A stretch of DNA of 64,000 nt, taken from assembly GCA_016859345.1 (NCBI GenBank), contig CM029126.1:16751527-16815526 (forward strand), written 5' to 3'. The position numbers were made by a program, and so were the translations under genes. The DNA comes from Istiophorus platypterus. Taxonomy: Eukaryota > Chordata > Actinopteri > Istiophoriformes > Istiophoridae. Under the pieces are notes generated by a model that was not told the origin of the DNA, searched no databases, and saw nothing but the letters and a program-made list of their open reading frames with translations. The first letter of the stretch is position 1, and each line of letters begins with the position of its first letter. Shown here piece after piece: positions 41,501 to 48,599 of this stretch.

Positions 41501-44500
41501 AAAACACTGATGGTTCAAGATTCCAGTAGTATTGACTTGCCTCCAAATTCATTCTCTTCAACTGTTTCCCACCTCTGCAGGGTCACAGATCATTTACTGA
41601 GAACAGGAAATGTGAAAGGAAAGCTTGTCCCTAGAGGGCTACTATAGGACTTAAGATCTTGCAGTAACTACAAGTGTCTTGGCTGTTAAAGTTAAAAAAT
41701 AATAAATACATAAGTGTCATCATGCCCTGGGGGTGTGGCTGATAGTTGGGTTAATATGGGACAATATTCTATGCTAAAGCAGACAACTTGGCTCTAGGGC
41801 TCTTCACAAAGCTTTTAAAACTTCCTCTTCTTCCTGACTTCTTTGTCTAGTCCACACAGGGCTCTATATCTAAAAACTTCTTATTCCACCGAGAGTTGTA
41901 TAACTAAACAGCTCCTGTCATTTCAACTCTTAACAACACATATTAAGCAGTTTGCTTATCTGTTCACAGCAACTGAAAGCTTTCTAATTCAATAATCAAA
42001 CCTTATGGAACATACTCACAAACTGATTTACAGATTGATAACCATCCTCAGCTTCTTTGCCTTTATAAACTCAGAAAAAGCCAATATGCATGTTTAATGA
42101 TCTCTCAGGTGTTAATTTCAGCATACAGTGGATTTACCACTACACAGTCAAAAGTTAACAGACTGAGCTGCTATTTCCACCTGGCCAATAGACAGACTGA
42201 GGGCTGATGCGGCTACACAGTCAGAGGTGTGACTGGACGGATGAATTCCCTCAGCAACTGAGTGATGTGCTTAACCTTAGCTACAGCTGTTATTATTATA
42301 GAAGGAATTTTCACTATGACCAATTAAAGACCTTTGAAAATGGCAGTATGAACCAGGGGTTTAAACTGTCAGGGCAGCAGCAGCAACACTAGTGACACAG
42401 AGATCGTGCAGACACTTAAAGTGGTTTACAACCCTTGGGGCTTGATTGCTGCAATGTGCATCTGAATTGTACTCCCTCAAGGAGTCACAACTCCTTCTTA
42501 CTCCAGAATTTGTCTAGACATCTATGGGCACATTGCAAAACAACAACTGTGTATAGCTAATATTGTATACTCCAATGGTCCTAATTTGACAGAAAAAAAA
42601 AAAAAAAACTAAAAAACAAATTGTGGCCAACAGTAACTCACTGAATCCATTTATACATGTGAATTCAATTCCTTACATTGTGATATATCATTAGTCATTC
42701 AGATCTTGCACAGTTTCTTGTGCAATTCACATGAGTCATGAAAGCGTAGGCAGCAGACACTCTTCAGAGACCTAGATACAGGCAAGCATACTGGAAATCA
42801 TTTATAAAAACACTGTATACATAAGCAAAGATTCAAGTGCAAGAGGACACCTCTCTGCATCTTAGATTATACTGGATTATACTGGCTATTCAATGCTGAT
42901 CCCTGATCCCGAACTTGAGAATATAAAGTCACAGGGCAGTGGAGTAATGTTCACAGTGATGGTGAAAAGGAAGAATTGCATTCCTTTCAAACGCTGAAGA
43001 CAAGAGAGAAAAGCGGGGAGGTTTCGACATTCTGCAATAGAAATTACAATTCGAGAGCAGAGTAATGGGGGACAGAAAGGAGGAGAAAGATTTTATTCTC
43101 CTTAATGAAGAAGTAGCTCGAGAGCGGCAGGAGTTGACTCACCAAGACTCTGTTCTCCGTCTTGTCTCCTTTGATCTCCAGTTTGACTCTCTTCCTTAAC
43201 GACAGCTTGACCTTCCTCCCCAGTGCATCCCTCACACTTTCTACAAAGACAGGAGAAGAGATAAAATGAGAAGAGATTCAAACCCTAATATGTAACATTT
43301 TGCACATTTCCACACTGAATTAAAATATATTTTGACAGCGATTCAATATAAAAATATAAAAATTGTAACTTCATATAATAGAGAAGACAAAACTGCTACC
43401 ATCATGCATTATAAAAAGCATCTTTTTACTTTATAGGCTCTTTCCAGTCTAATTCTTAAAACAGAGCCAATTTAAAATTAAAAGCACAAGTTGAGTCAGA
43501 TTTTCAACATTTTGACTTCCTCAGCAGAGCAGAGATCAGTGGACTTTACCTCACGGGTAATAATTCACCGTATCTGCTGAATGGGAAGAACAGAAAGATC
43601 TTCATACTAGTGTTCTTTTCATTTGTCACATCTCAGTCCTCTGAAGACAGACTCGTGATGTGTACTGTCACCGGTAATGCTGACAAATAATACACAGACC
43701 TGCACGGTCAAATTAGGTAGTAGACTTAATGTCCTTGCACAAATACTTGTCCATGACAGCGCTGACACAGTTAAAAAAAAACGACTAAATTATTCTACAA
43801 CAATTTTGATCGTTGATGAATTGTAACACTGTTTATCAGGCAAAAATGACAAACACTGGGTAGTTAAAGCCTCCCAAAAATGAGGATTTTATCATTTATC
43901 ATCGTTTTACTTTAGATATATATTTGGGTTTTGTACTGTTCCTCAGACAAAACATATCATTTGAAGATGTCTTCTTATGTTGTCGGAGCCTGTGATGGGC
44001 ATTTTTTTTGTTGCCATGCAAGCAGGATGGTTCCTTGGAGGATAGTGTCGGTCGACTATCCACCACTATGGTCCAGACTGAAATATCTCAAGAACTACTC
44101 GATGAAAGCCTCAGCTTTGCCAGTTGACAATGTTAGCATGCTAACACAGTGATAAGATGGTAAACATGGTAAACATGGTAAACATTACATCTGCTTAATA
44201 TCAGCATTGTTTTGTGAGTATGTTAAAGAGCTATAGCAACAGCATTTAGCTCAAAGCACTTCCATGCTTCAGTACAGCACCACAGAGCTGCTAGCATGAC
44301 TACAGACTTTTAGTCATGCCCTCTATTTTCTTACATGGCTTTCACTAAACAACTGATTTAAAATAATTCACACATTAATCAATAAAATAAGAGATAGTTG
44401 GATAAATATAAATATAAATCTATAAATATGTGTATACGTGAATAAACAGGAGATTTAAATGAGCTCCATGTTGAGAGTGTGTTCCGCTTTTCAGATTGAT

Positions 44501-47500
44501 TGTTCACACCCAGCAGAAGTGTACACAGCCCAGGAACTGGCTTAGAGAGCAGAACTGGGTCAGCCGCCTCTCCACGCTCCTCATTCATCCACCACACAGC
44601 AGTTGATATAGTCTGTGTGTACATGTGAGGGAGACAGAGAGGAACTCTGTCTGTGTACATCTGTGCTGGCATGCACGTATGTTCACCCACAGGCTTCCTA
44701 AAACTACCCTCACATCAAAGTGAAACTAATAATTAGTGAAAGTGTAAAATGGTTCATCTGCCAGCTTCGAGCTTGCTAAAGAATGTGCAGAAATGTGCAG
44801 AATTTCTTACTGCAGCATTTTCAAAACCCAATAAGTTACGAAGAGGTCTCCAGTGGGTCTCTTCACAAAATGAGACCTTTTATGTCTTAATGAGAATGGG
44901 CAGTTTTTGGCCCAAGACTTGAAAAAGTTCCTGACTGTATCTCATTAATCACTTTTCTGCTAATCCAGTTTTTCTACTAATTCATTAAAACTGTTACAGG
45001 AATGGACATTTTACAAGCAGGCTGCCCTGTTGGTCGTATTCAGTAGTTAAGGCGTGTGCATAGGGTCCCACCAAGCTGTATTTCACTGAGGAGCTCGTGT
45101 GTAGGCGGGAGAGAGGACACCTATGGCCTTGTAAAAGCTTTCACAAAACAAGCCCACAATGACTTATGGAGATTTGTATGTTGAAGATGCCACAGATTAG
45201 ATTTTAGATAACGCTAAAGAGGAATGTTCATGGCAAACAAGGAGGTGTTCAAGTTAAGGGAAATTATATGTAAATTATGATTTGTCATAGATTATTGGAT
45301 GGATACAACAAATAGGAACAAACAGAAGTGACTATTAACAATAAAGAGGAATAAATCATTAAAAATCACAGGAAACTGGGAAGTTGATTTTGCCCATTTT
45401 GCTGTTCTATCACATGTAGAATACATGTTATAAGTTTGGTCTTTTGTCTGGAAAGTTGACCCCTTTGTATGTGGCCTCATCCATCAGTAAATTTCTCTAC
45501 ATGCAAAGAAAACAAAATAGTATTTAAAAGCTTTGATAGGAAACATATTCTGGGTTTTTGCATTTAACAGTAGCAAACCTGCTTTTTCTTTTGTCGTTCT
45601 GTGTCAGAGGTCAATGACAAGGACTCACAGACTCACAGAGATGACCAGGCTGTTTAGTGGTATCAGCTGTGCTTTGCTCTGTCCACTTCCCCAACCGGTC
45701 ACTCTTTTCCTCAAAGGTCTGTCTTGCTTTAACCCAACTCTCTTATGGACACAATCTAGTTTACTCACCTAAGTAATTTCTTTTACTTATCACCTGATGG
45801 AAAATGTTCCCTAGATATAAAGTAAAATATATTTTAGCACACATTTGCAGTTTCTGAATGTGGGCACCTCAATGCTCCATGTTGGTTCCTGGAAATCTGC
45901 TGTGTAATTGTTTTTGTTTGTTTGTTGCATGATGGTGAATCACCAGCACAAGTAAATGCTTCAAACAATGGCTGGTTAGATACTCATCCAGACAACACCA
46001 CATGACAATAGGATCATGCCAAACCAAATTCCTTATGTTAAATGTGCAGCGTTGGGTAAATGTGTCAGCTAAACATCAGGAAAATTCTTGAACAGAGGGA
46101 AGGAAGATAGAGAACTTGATCACTAAGGGCCTGGGTGTTAGTTGGACTGAAGAAATCTGGGTTTCTCATCTTGGAAAAGATCTTGATCTTTCTGCGGTGA
46201 GAAAAAGACATTATGTACCCCATCATTTATATCATATAGAGACTAAAAGCATTGTCATTTACCAACCCAAATGGTCTGTACAAAGCCATACAAAAAAGAA
46301 AATGTGCACATCCAAAATACTTTTCAGTGGACGGATGACTCAGTCGGAGGACAGGCAGTTTTTACCACATTAGCCTATACACTGCCACTGGTCAGACATT
46401 TTAAATTCTAGTTCAGATCCCAAAAAGCTGTGCTGTAGTAATGGTATCAAACACTCTGGGCAAAATTTTAGGGAAATGTGTAGAAAATGAAGCATCTGGA
46501 ATATTTATGTGTGTAAATATTCACATAGTTTAAATGAAGAGCTGGAAGAAGCCGACAGGGAGAAAACAGTCCATGGTACTGGTACTGTCTGCGACTGTCA
46601 GACATAGTGGAACACGATGATTTTAATGACCCTGAAGCTACTTAAGGGGGGAAACGGAATGTTAAGAGGTTAAGCATGACACTATGATACACCTTAACAT
46701 CAAGGGGGTGACTGCCAACATCAAACTGACAATCTTTTGTCCACTTCTGTTCCTAATCCTATCTGCAATTAACGGCTCAAACCCAGAAAACCAGCATATC
46801 CTAGCTGTACGAGTCTATAACAATATAAATGATACCACAGAGACTTTGACACAGTAAAATAAGTGACTGCCTGGCTTAAATAATCTGTGACTCAGTAATT
46901 AAATGCGTGCCTGACCAAGTGCCTACATGACCTTGCAGCATTTTCCTATGAGCCTCGTCTACAGTATGCACCGTCTTTACATCTCTTACAGGGGAGAAAC
47001 GGTACCAAAGGAACATACACGCTTGTGTGTGAGGGGGATGAGGAGAGAGATGTCGCTTGCGCTTGTCCAACATTGCACCGAGGTGTCAAAAACTGAGATA
47101 TATTGCAAAACAAAGAGACCCTGAGCTTCACCCAAAACAACCTGCGGGACCGTGAGCTTTGCACACAACTAGCACAAATACAGTAAGTCAGAAGAAACAT
47201 TGCAGACTTTAGCCAACGGGAGCAGGGTGGAGAGACTCCTGTTAAAAACTCCAGGCTAGAGATGTGGGAGCGGATTGTAGTTGCTGTGGGGAAAATAATC
47301 CTCTGAGCTATGCGCTCAGGGATGACTGGCTGACCACGAAACATCTACACTATTTGGCTTTTCTTCCTGAATGTCGGCTGCCGCTTTCCACGTTACATTC
47401 ACTGCACCTGGATAATCTACAGTGGCCCAGTGTGCGTGAGCAGTTCCAAGCTTTACTGCAGCTCAGGCAGATACAGCCTCAGTCGAGGTGTCAGCAGAAT

Positions 47501-47881
47501 TAATCTACAGAATGTGTAACGTTTGGGGAAACGTGTTCTGTTCAACCATATATCAGGATACCAGTTATTCCTCTAGAAACCGGCCCCATAGAGATAATGG
47601 TTGGATATCAGCAATGTCCTCAGGACAATGACACTACTGTTCCGTCCAAACACAATACAAGAGGCTGAATTACAGGAACATTATATATTGTATGGATACA
47701 ATAAGGCCAATGTGAAACTTGTGAAGGCAGAGGAGCACACGACCACTGTGAGTCCATGAGAGGACTATGACAGAGGCAGAGCCGGCGATTGTTCCAGCCC
47801 GGAGGACGCATGGCTACAAAATGACCCGTGTCCGCTCTTACCCAGAAGCTCTTTGGGGACCTCTGACACTTCCTCGCTCAT
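1279..47881 (-). CDS. carmil1: carmil1 (LRRC16A), exons 1-20 of a gene running off the left edge
   Basis: Spliced gene for capping protein regulator and myosin 1 linker 1, a cytosolic, membrane-associated scaffold that binds actin capping protein and class I myosin. Twenty coding exons join in phase with GT-AG borders to give 544 codons (1,632 nt) starting at ATG 47881-47879. Exons 1-5 (about residues 1-123) form the noncanonical PH-like domain, exons 6-9 the linker, and exons 10-20 the leucine-rich repeat domain with repeated LxHLxLSxT/N motifs. Recognisable family blocks are GPCGGFSQMY (exons 6-7), [20 protein letters not shown] (7-8), RKGKEVPPSFK (15-16) and LGKNFNNIKSKNL (19-20). It reads as CARMIL1 rather than CARMIL2 or 3, because these blocks follow the CARMIL1 wording closely. 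The rest of the LRRs, the dimerisation region, the capping-protein-binding motifs and the proline-rich tail lie beyond position 1. Coordinates include introns. Confidence 0.96.
1603..1702 (-). CDS. carmil1: carmil1 coding exon 19
   Basis: 100 nt, phase 1 to 2, acceptor TCTCCAG and donor GTAAGA. It encodes LDSDLSTLLVWLAKNRSIRH and LSLGKNFNNIKS. Confidence 0.97.
1827..1908 (-). CDS. carmil1: carmil1 coding exon 18
   Basis: 82 nt, phase 0 to 1, acceptor GATTACAG and donor GTGAGA. It encodes LRSGGSQILEGCIAEIPNIS and SLDISDN. The acceptor has almost no pyrimidine tract; a (TG)23 run on the transcript strand ends 20 nt before the exon. Confidence 0.97.
1909..3559 (-). other. carmil1: carmil1 intron 17
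   Basis: 1.65 kb. Apart from the CA tract at its transcript-downstream end, I see no gene or recognisable element. Confidence 0.7.
1929..1974. repeat. (CA)23 microsatellite beside exon 18 acceptor
   Basis: Uninterrupted CA dinucleotides on the plus strand, UG repeats in carmil1 pre-mRNA. They end 20 nt upstream of exon 18. Confidence 0.97.
3560..3629 (-). CDS. carmil1: carmil1 coding exon 17
   Basis: 70 nt, phase 2 to 0, acceptor TTGTAG and donor GTGAGA. It encodes ALLLGLASNPNLKDVSLDVS and CCE. Confidence 0.96.
4021..4125 (-). CDS. carmil1: carmil1 coding exon 16
   Basis: 105 nt, phase 2 to 2, acceptor TCTTTAG and donor GTGAGA. It encodes KGKEVPPSFKHFFSSAMSLS and SINVSGTKLPPEAL, strongly conserved across CARMILs. 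Confidence 0.97.
4126..5526 (-). other. carmil1: carmil1 intron 15
   Basis: 1.4 kb of unique-looking intron sequence. No ORF or repeat that I recognise. Confidence 0.65.
5527..5603 (-). CDS. carmil1: carmil1 coding exon 15
   Basis: 77 nt, phase 0 to 2, acceptor ATTCCAG and donor GTGAGA. It encodes VCSALLRGSVQHLSVLNVSK and SVFPH. Confidence 0.96.
6201..6278 (-). CDS. carmil1: carmil1 coding exon 14
   Basis: 78 nt, phase 0 to 0, acceptor ATTCTAG and donor GTGAGT. It encodes HFCHFLGQPNSLATLDLSNT and DCSLDQ, one LRR. Confidence 0.96.
6694..6932. repeat. Teleost TTAAAGG fold-back repeat, truncated copy A
   Basis: Carries the family core (TAGCTTAGCATAAA, then AAACAGCTAGCC, then CTACCAGCACCTCTAAAG) and an intact right end CAAACTATTCCTTTAA. 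The left end is truncated. It lies in carmil1 intron 13. The family name is not known to me; I recognise the sequence from percomorph genomes. Confidence 0.75.
7235..7338 (-). CDS. carmil1: carmil1 coding exon 13
   Basis: 104 nt, phase 1 to 0, acceptor TTTTTTAG and donor GTATAT. It encodes VNSLCQSLSANPSIPSSLVH and LDLSGNILRGDDMQ. A CA/TA microsatellite lies 46-130 nt upstream of its acceptor. Confidence 0.97.
7339..8854 (-). other. carmil1: carmil1 intron 12
   Basis: 1.5 kb. It contains the GT/AT microsatellite and an A/T-rich stretch around 8480-8570 with an octamer-like ATGCAAAT. Nothing coding seen. Confidence 0.65.
7384..7468. repeat. Compound (GT)n(AT)n microsatellite
   Basis: About 13 GT units followed by about 28 AT units, in carmil1 intron 12, 46-130 nt upstream of the exon 13 acceptor on the transcript strand. 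Confidence 0.96.
8855..8941 (-). CDS. carmil1: carmil1 coding exon 12
   Basis: 87 nt, phase 1 to 1, acceptor GCTGTAG and donor GTATGT. It encodes ISSLGAQFAKLRMGLKHLNF and SKTSLSPK, one LRR. Confidence 0.97.
9748..9842 (-). CDS. carmil1: carmil1 coding exon 11
   Basis: 95 nt, phase 2 to 1, acceptor TCAACAG and donor GTATGA. It encodes DFAQKLAAALAHNPSSGLTT and INLANNPLEDR, one LRR. Confidence 0.97.
10563..10651 (-). CDS. carmil1: carmil1 coding exon 10
   Basis: 89 nt, phase 0 to 2, acceptor GTCATCAG and donor GTAAGA. It encodes SADVCDQILRVVSRSSRLEE and then LVLDNAGLK, the first full leucine-rich repeat. A second AG 7 nt inside is out of phase with exon 9. Confidence 0.95.
10731..10752. repeat. 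(CA)11 microsatellite
   Basis: Short CA run in carmil1 intron 9, about 80 nt upstream of the exon 10 acceptor. Confidence 0.93.
13640..13995. repeat. Relic of the teleost ATCGATTAATC / GCTGCAGCCCT repeat, copy A
   Basis: Degenerate AT-rich copy of a common teleost interspersed repeat. It shows repeated AATCAATTA-type blocks at both ends and the terminal motif GCTGCAGCCCT. Non-coding. Confidence 0.6.
14616..14691 (-). CDS. carmil1: carmil1 coding exon 9
   Basis: 76 nt, phase 2 to 0, acceptor CTCTTCAG. It encodes VLEFNQWFIKLSTKDYKL. The donor is the weaker GTCAGT, accepted because the next exon joins in phase with the family sequence. Confidence 0.95.
14890..14963 (-). CDS. carmil1: carmil1 coding exon 8
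   Basis: 74 nt, phase 0 to 2, acceptor CATTCCAG and donor GTGAGA. It encodes [20 protein letters not shown] followed by HLEN. Confidence 0.97.
15143..15213 (-). CDS. carmil1: carmil1 coding exon 7
   Basis: 71 nt, phase 1 to 0, acceptor TGTACAG and donor GTGAGT. It encodes GFSQMYRCVCDWLGLPYREE and VQW, near-invariant in CARMIL proteins. Confidence 0.97.
15487..15584 (-). CDS. carmil1: carmil1 coding exon 6
   Basis: 98 nt, phase 2 to 1, acceptor TTCTCAG and donor GTATGA. It encodes KVMKKLCVEPPDRLTSLQTL followed by WENNKPAEPGPCG, the linker before the LRR domain. Confidence 0.96.
16195..16316 (-). CDS. carmil1: carmil1 coding exon 5
   Basis: 122 nt, phase 0 to 2, acceptor TTTTAG and donor GTGAGT. 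It includes LPSLEEVNEVVAHIGNCL, the closing helix of the PH-like domain, followed by RICPGLPP. Confidence 0.95.
16317..18024 (-). other. carmil1: carmil1 intron 4
   Basis: 1.7 kb, mostly occupied in its upper part by a fold-back repeat (17555-17945). The ORF at 16756-17139 has no recognisable homology. Confidence 0.65.
17555..17945. repeat. Teleost fold-back repeat, copy B
   Basis: The left arm has CCACTCTCATCTCTTTATGC, AGCTTAGCGTAAAGACTGG and CAGCTAGCCCGG. The right arm has GGGCTAGCCAC, CCAGTCTTTATGCTAAG and GACATGAGAGTGGTG, the reverse complements. The arms (about 17566-17690 and 17797-17910) make a long imperfect hairpin. Confidence 0.8.
18025..18084 (-). CDS. carmil1: carmil1 coding exon 4
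   Basis: 60 nt, phase 0 to 0, acceptor TTTTTTAG and donor GTACTA. It encodes VEHSFNYLEIQGVACNKPTQ, a PH-like domain strand with the conserved F-YLEI motif. Confidence 0.94.
19321..19416. repeat. Imperfect (GT)n microsatellite
   Basis: GT dinucleotides interrupted by TTTG, TATG and TTCG units, in carmil1 intron 3. Confidence 0.95.
20690..20711. repeat. (GT)11 microsatellite
   Basis: Short pure GT run in carmil1 intron 3. Confidence 0.93.
22190..22420. repeat. Fold-back (MITE-like) element
   Basis: Arms at about 22190-22258 and 22344-22418 are imperfect reverse complements. CATCAGCAGATGGA on the left pairs with TCCATCTGCTGATG on the right, and GATCATATCA with TGATATGATT. The loop is about 85 nt. 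No ORF inside. Confidence 0.8.
22895..22921. repeat. (CAAAA)n short tandem repeat
   Basis: About five CAAAA units in carmil1 intron 3. Confidence 0.9.
23441..23491 (-). CDS. carmil1: carmil1 coding exon 3
   Basis: 51 nt, phase 0 to phase 0, acceptor TTTCAG and donor GTAGAA. It encodes ALASHRAYLLTARIPTK, matching the family stretch that follows VLVL in the PH-like domain. It stands alone between a 19.65 kb and a 5.4 kb intron. Confidence 0.93.
24405..24680. repeat. Relic of the AGGGCTGCAAGTAAC-type teleost repeat, copy B
   Basis: Begins GTAGGGCTGCAAGTAAC, followed by degenerate GATTATAATC blocks and TCCGAAATCCAAAGATAAC. This matches a common teleost repeat usually starting at GGGCTGCAACTAACGATT. 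Confidence 0.65.
24731..24753. repeat. (ATTA)n tandem repeat
   Basis: Five to six ATTA units followed by a G run. Confidence 0.92.
25532..25872. mobile_element. Short TTAA-bounded inverted-repeat element
   Basis: 341 bp bounded by TTAAAGGAC on the left and its exact reverse complement GTCCTTTAA on the right. There is no coding capacity, so it looks like a non-autonomous DNA element in carmil1 intron 2. The ends resemble those of the TTAAAGG family elsewhere in the window, but the interior differs. Confidence 0.6.
26530..26577. repeat. (CT)n microsatellite
   Basis: CT/TC run of about 48 nt, facing a GA run about 85 nt away. Confidence 0.95.
26660..26762. repeat. Compound (GA)n(CA)n microsatellite
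   Basis: Interrupted GA run to about 26728, then about 17 CA units. The 224-codon open frame crossing it is a repeat artefact. Confidence 0.95.
26939..26955. repeat. Short (GT)n
   Basis: Eight GT units followed by TATATA. Confidence 0.85.
28245..28600. repeat. Teleost fold-back repeat, copy C
   Basis: Left arm TAGCTTAGAATAAAGAGTTG, GGCTAGTCTGGCTCTGTCC; right arm CCTCTTCATGCTAAACTAAG and GACATGAGATTGGTATTG. The same palindromic layout as copy B, more diverged. Confidence 0.7.
32491..32550. repeat. (GT)30 microsatellite
   Basis: Uninterrupted 60 nt GT run, the longest pure dinucleotide run in the window. Flanked by imperfect GA-rich sequence to about 32660. Confidence 0.97.
33356..33640. repeat. 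Teleost fold-back repeat, copy D (left half)
   Basis: Starts near GACTTTTTGGGAAATGTGC, then GAGAGTTAGATGAGAAG, TTAGCTTAGCTTAGCACC, CTAGCCTGGCTCTGTCC and CTCTAAAGATCAC. These are left-to-middle landmarks of the family; the right arm is missing. Confidence 0.75.
35648..35722. repeat. Imperfect (CA)n with GCAC variants
   Basis: CA run with interspersed CG units in carmil1 intron 2. Several overlapping open frames here are repeat artefacts. Confidence 0.93.
36145..36250. repeat. Relic of the teleost GGGTTCGAACCC-type repeat
   Basis: CAGCAACATGGTGGGTTTAA, followed by ACCCTACCAGGGCCAACTGG, GACCTTTCTGTGCTGGAGTG and TGCATTTTTCCAC. This matches a very common fish repeat in which the line continues to a C/G-rich spacer. 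Only the left part is present. Confidence 0.6.
38720..39310. repeat. Teleost GCTAACATTTGC / ATATTTCAGTCT repeat, copy A
   Basis: Landmarks in order: TTGCTTGCTAACATTTATTC, GGATGTCATTAGCTTTGCAA, CCAAAGTATAGGACAAATTT, CCATCC and GAGATATTTCAGTCTGATGG. The middle part appears duplicated (38850-39060 and 39060-39260 repeat the same order). Confidence 0.7.
43143..43240 (-). CDS. carmil1: carmil1 coding exon 2
   Basis: 98 nt, acceptor TTTGTAG and donor GTGAGT, ending in phase 0. It encodes ESVRDALGRKVKLSLRKR and then VKLEIKGDKTENRVL, the basic first strands of the PH-like domain. Confidence 0.96.
43760..43900. repeat. Relic of the AT-rich teleost repeat, copy C
   Basis: ACGACTAAATTATTCTACAA, GATCGTTGATGAATTG and a following diverged block resemble the 13640 and 24405 copies. 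Short and weak. Confidence 0.4.
43975..44320. repeat. Teleost GCTAACA / ATATTTCAGTCT repeat, copy B, inverted
   Basis: Reads GGTCCAGACTGAAATATCTC, then GTTAGCATGCTAACAC, ending GAGCTGCTAGCATGACTA. The opposite orientation to the 38720 copy. It contains three tandem GGTAAACAT units (44158-44187). Confidence 0.65.
47842..47881 (-). CDS. carmil1: carmil1 coding exon 1 (start codon)
   Basis: Begins MSEEVSEVPKELL, matching the family N-terminus. It has 40 coding nt and ends in phase 1 at donor GTAAGA. The ATG follows the context AGCAAA and lies just downstream of a CpG island. The 5' UTR continues to higher coordinates. Confidence 0.93.
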
Positions 47882-47959
47882 TTTGCTGAAAATAATGTCC
47901 GAAAACGACAAGAGGGGTCGGTCAACGCATCGAGAAGCCTCAAATACGGAGGGGAAACA

Positions 47960-48480
47960 AGGAGCGAGGGAGAGACGTGTCAGGTGGTGCCGCCGCCGCC
48001 GCCGCCGCCGCTTCCTTTCTCCCGGTTACATGCTCCGCTCCTGCTCTCGCGGTGCCCGGACAATGTATCCGCGTTTATCCTGGCGCATCTCCTTTAGGCT
48101 CCGGCGGCGATGGGGAGGGGGTCGGAGGGGCGGACGCTGGAGGGAGAAGCCCCGCTAAAGTCCGGCCGAGATCATGGTGAAACCCAGCACACCCTGCGCT
48201 CCGGGGAGACGAAAAGACCTCCGCTCGGGGCACATCCTCCCCCGCCGCGGCGCTACCGTAAAGCTGTGGGCGACGCAGCACCAGCCAATGGCGGGGACCG
48301 GGGCCCCTCCCCGCTCCGTGATGCGGCGGCCGGGGGGACGACGAGATGCCGGGGCGGCGTGGCGTGGCAGACGGGGGCGGTGGCGGCGGGTGTCGCTCCG
48401 AGACGAACGTGCAGGCTCGGCCGGCGGTGCCCAAGCTGCGAACCAGGGACCCCTAGCGGCCCTCCGGGGGGAGTGTGTGT
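47960..48480. promoter_or_regulatory. carmil1: CpG island promoter of carmil1
   Basis: The only strongly GC- and CpG-rich stretch in the window, starting about 80 nt upstream of the carmil1 ATG. It contains GC boxes (GGGGCGG 48127-48133, GGGGGCGG 48373-48380) and no clear TATA box. This fits a housekeeping-type promoter with the 5' UTR of exon 1 inside it. The exact start site cannot be placed. Confidence 0.75.
47989..48011. repeat. (GCC)7 trinucleotide repeat in the carmil1 5' region
   Basis: Seven GCC units on the plus strand, GGC/CGG on the carmil1 transcript strand, about 108 nt upstream of the start codon and therefore probably in the 5' UTR or core promoter. Confidence 0.9.
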
Positions 48481-48590
48481 GCGCGTGTGCGTGTGTGTGT
48501 GTGTGCATGTGTGTGCGTGCGTGTGCGTGTGTGTGCATGTGTGTGTGTGCATGTGTGTGCGTGCGTGTGCGTGTGCGTGTGCGCGTCTGG
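48471..48590. repeat. Imperfect (GT)n/(GC) tract upstream of carmil1
   Basis: About 120 nt of alternating purine-pyrimidine (GTGTGC, GTGCGT and GCAT units) at the upstream edge of the CpG island. Confidence 0.95.
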
Positions 48591-48599
48591 GGCGTAATT

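Larger units (their letters stand above)
23492..43142 (-). other. carmil1: carmil1 intron 2 (19.65 kb)
   Basis: The largest intron. It contains microsatellites, several interspersed repeat relics (24405, 25532, 28245, 33356, 36145, 38720) and long stretches in which I see nothing. No exon of any recognisable family on either strand. Confidence 0.7.
43241..47841 (-). other. carmil1: carmil1 intron 1
   Basis: 4.6 kb between the start-codon exon and exon 2. It has repeat relics at 43760-43900 and 43975-44320. Nothing else recognised; ORFs at 46116, 46946 and 47264 have no family match. Confidence 0.65.

Noticed and set aside
46876..47503. Cluster of ORFs on both strands near the carmil1 start
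   Set aside because: No domain, no agreement between strands, and they lie in carmil1 intron 1.
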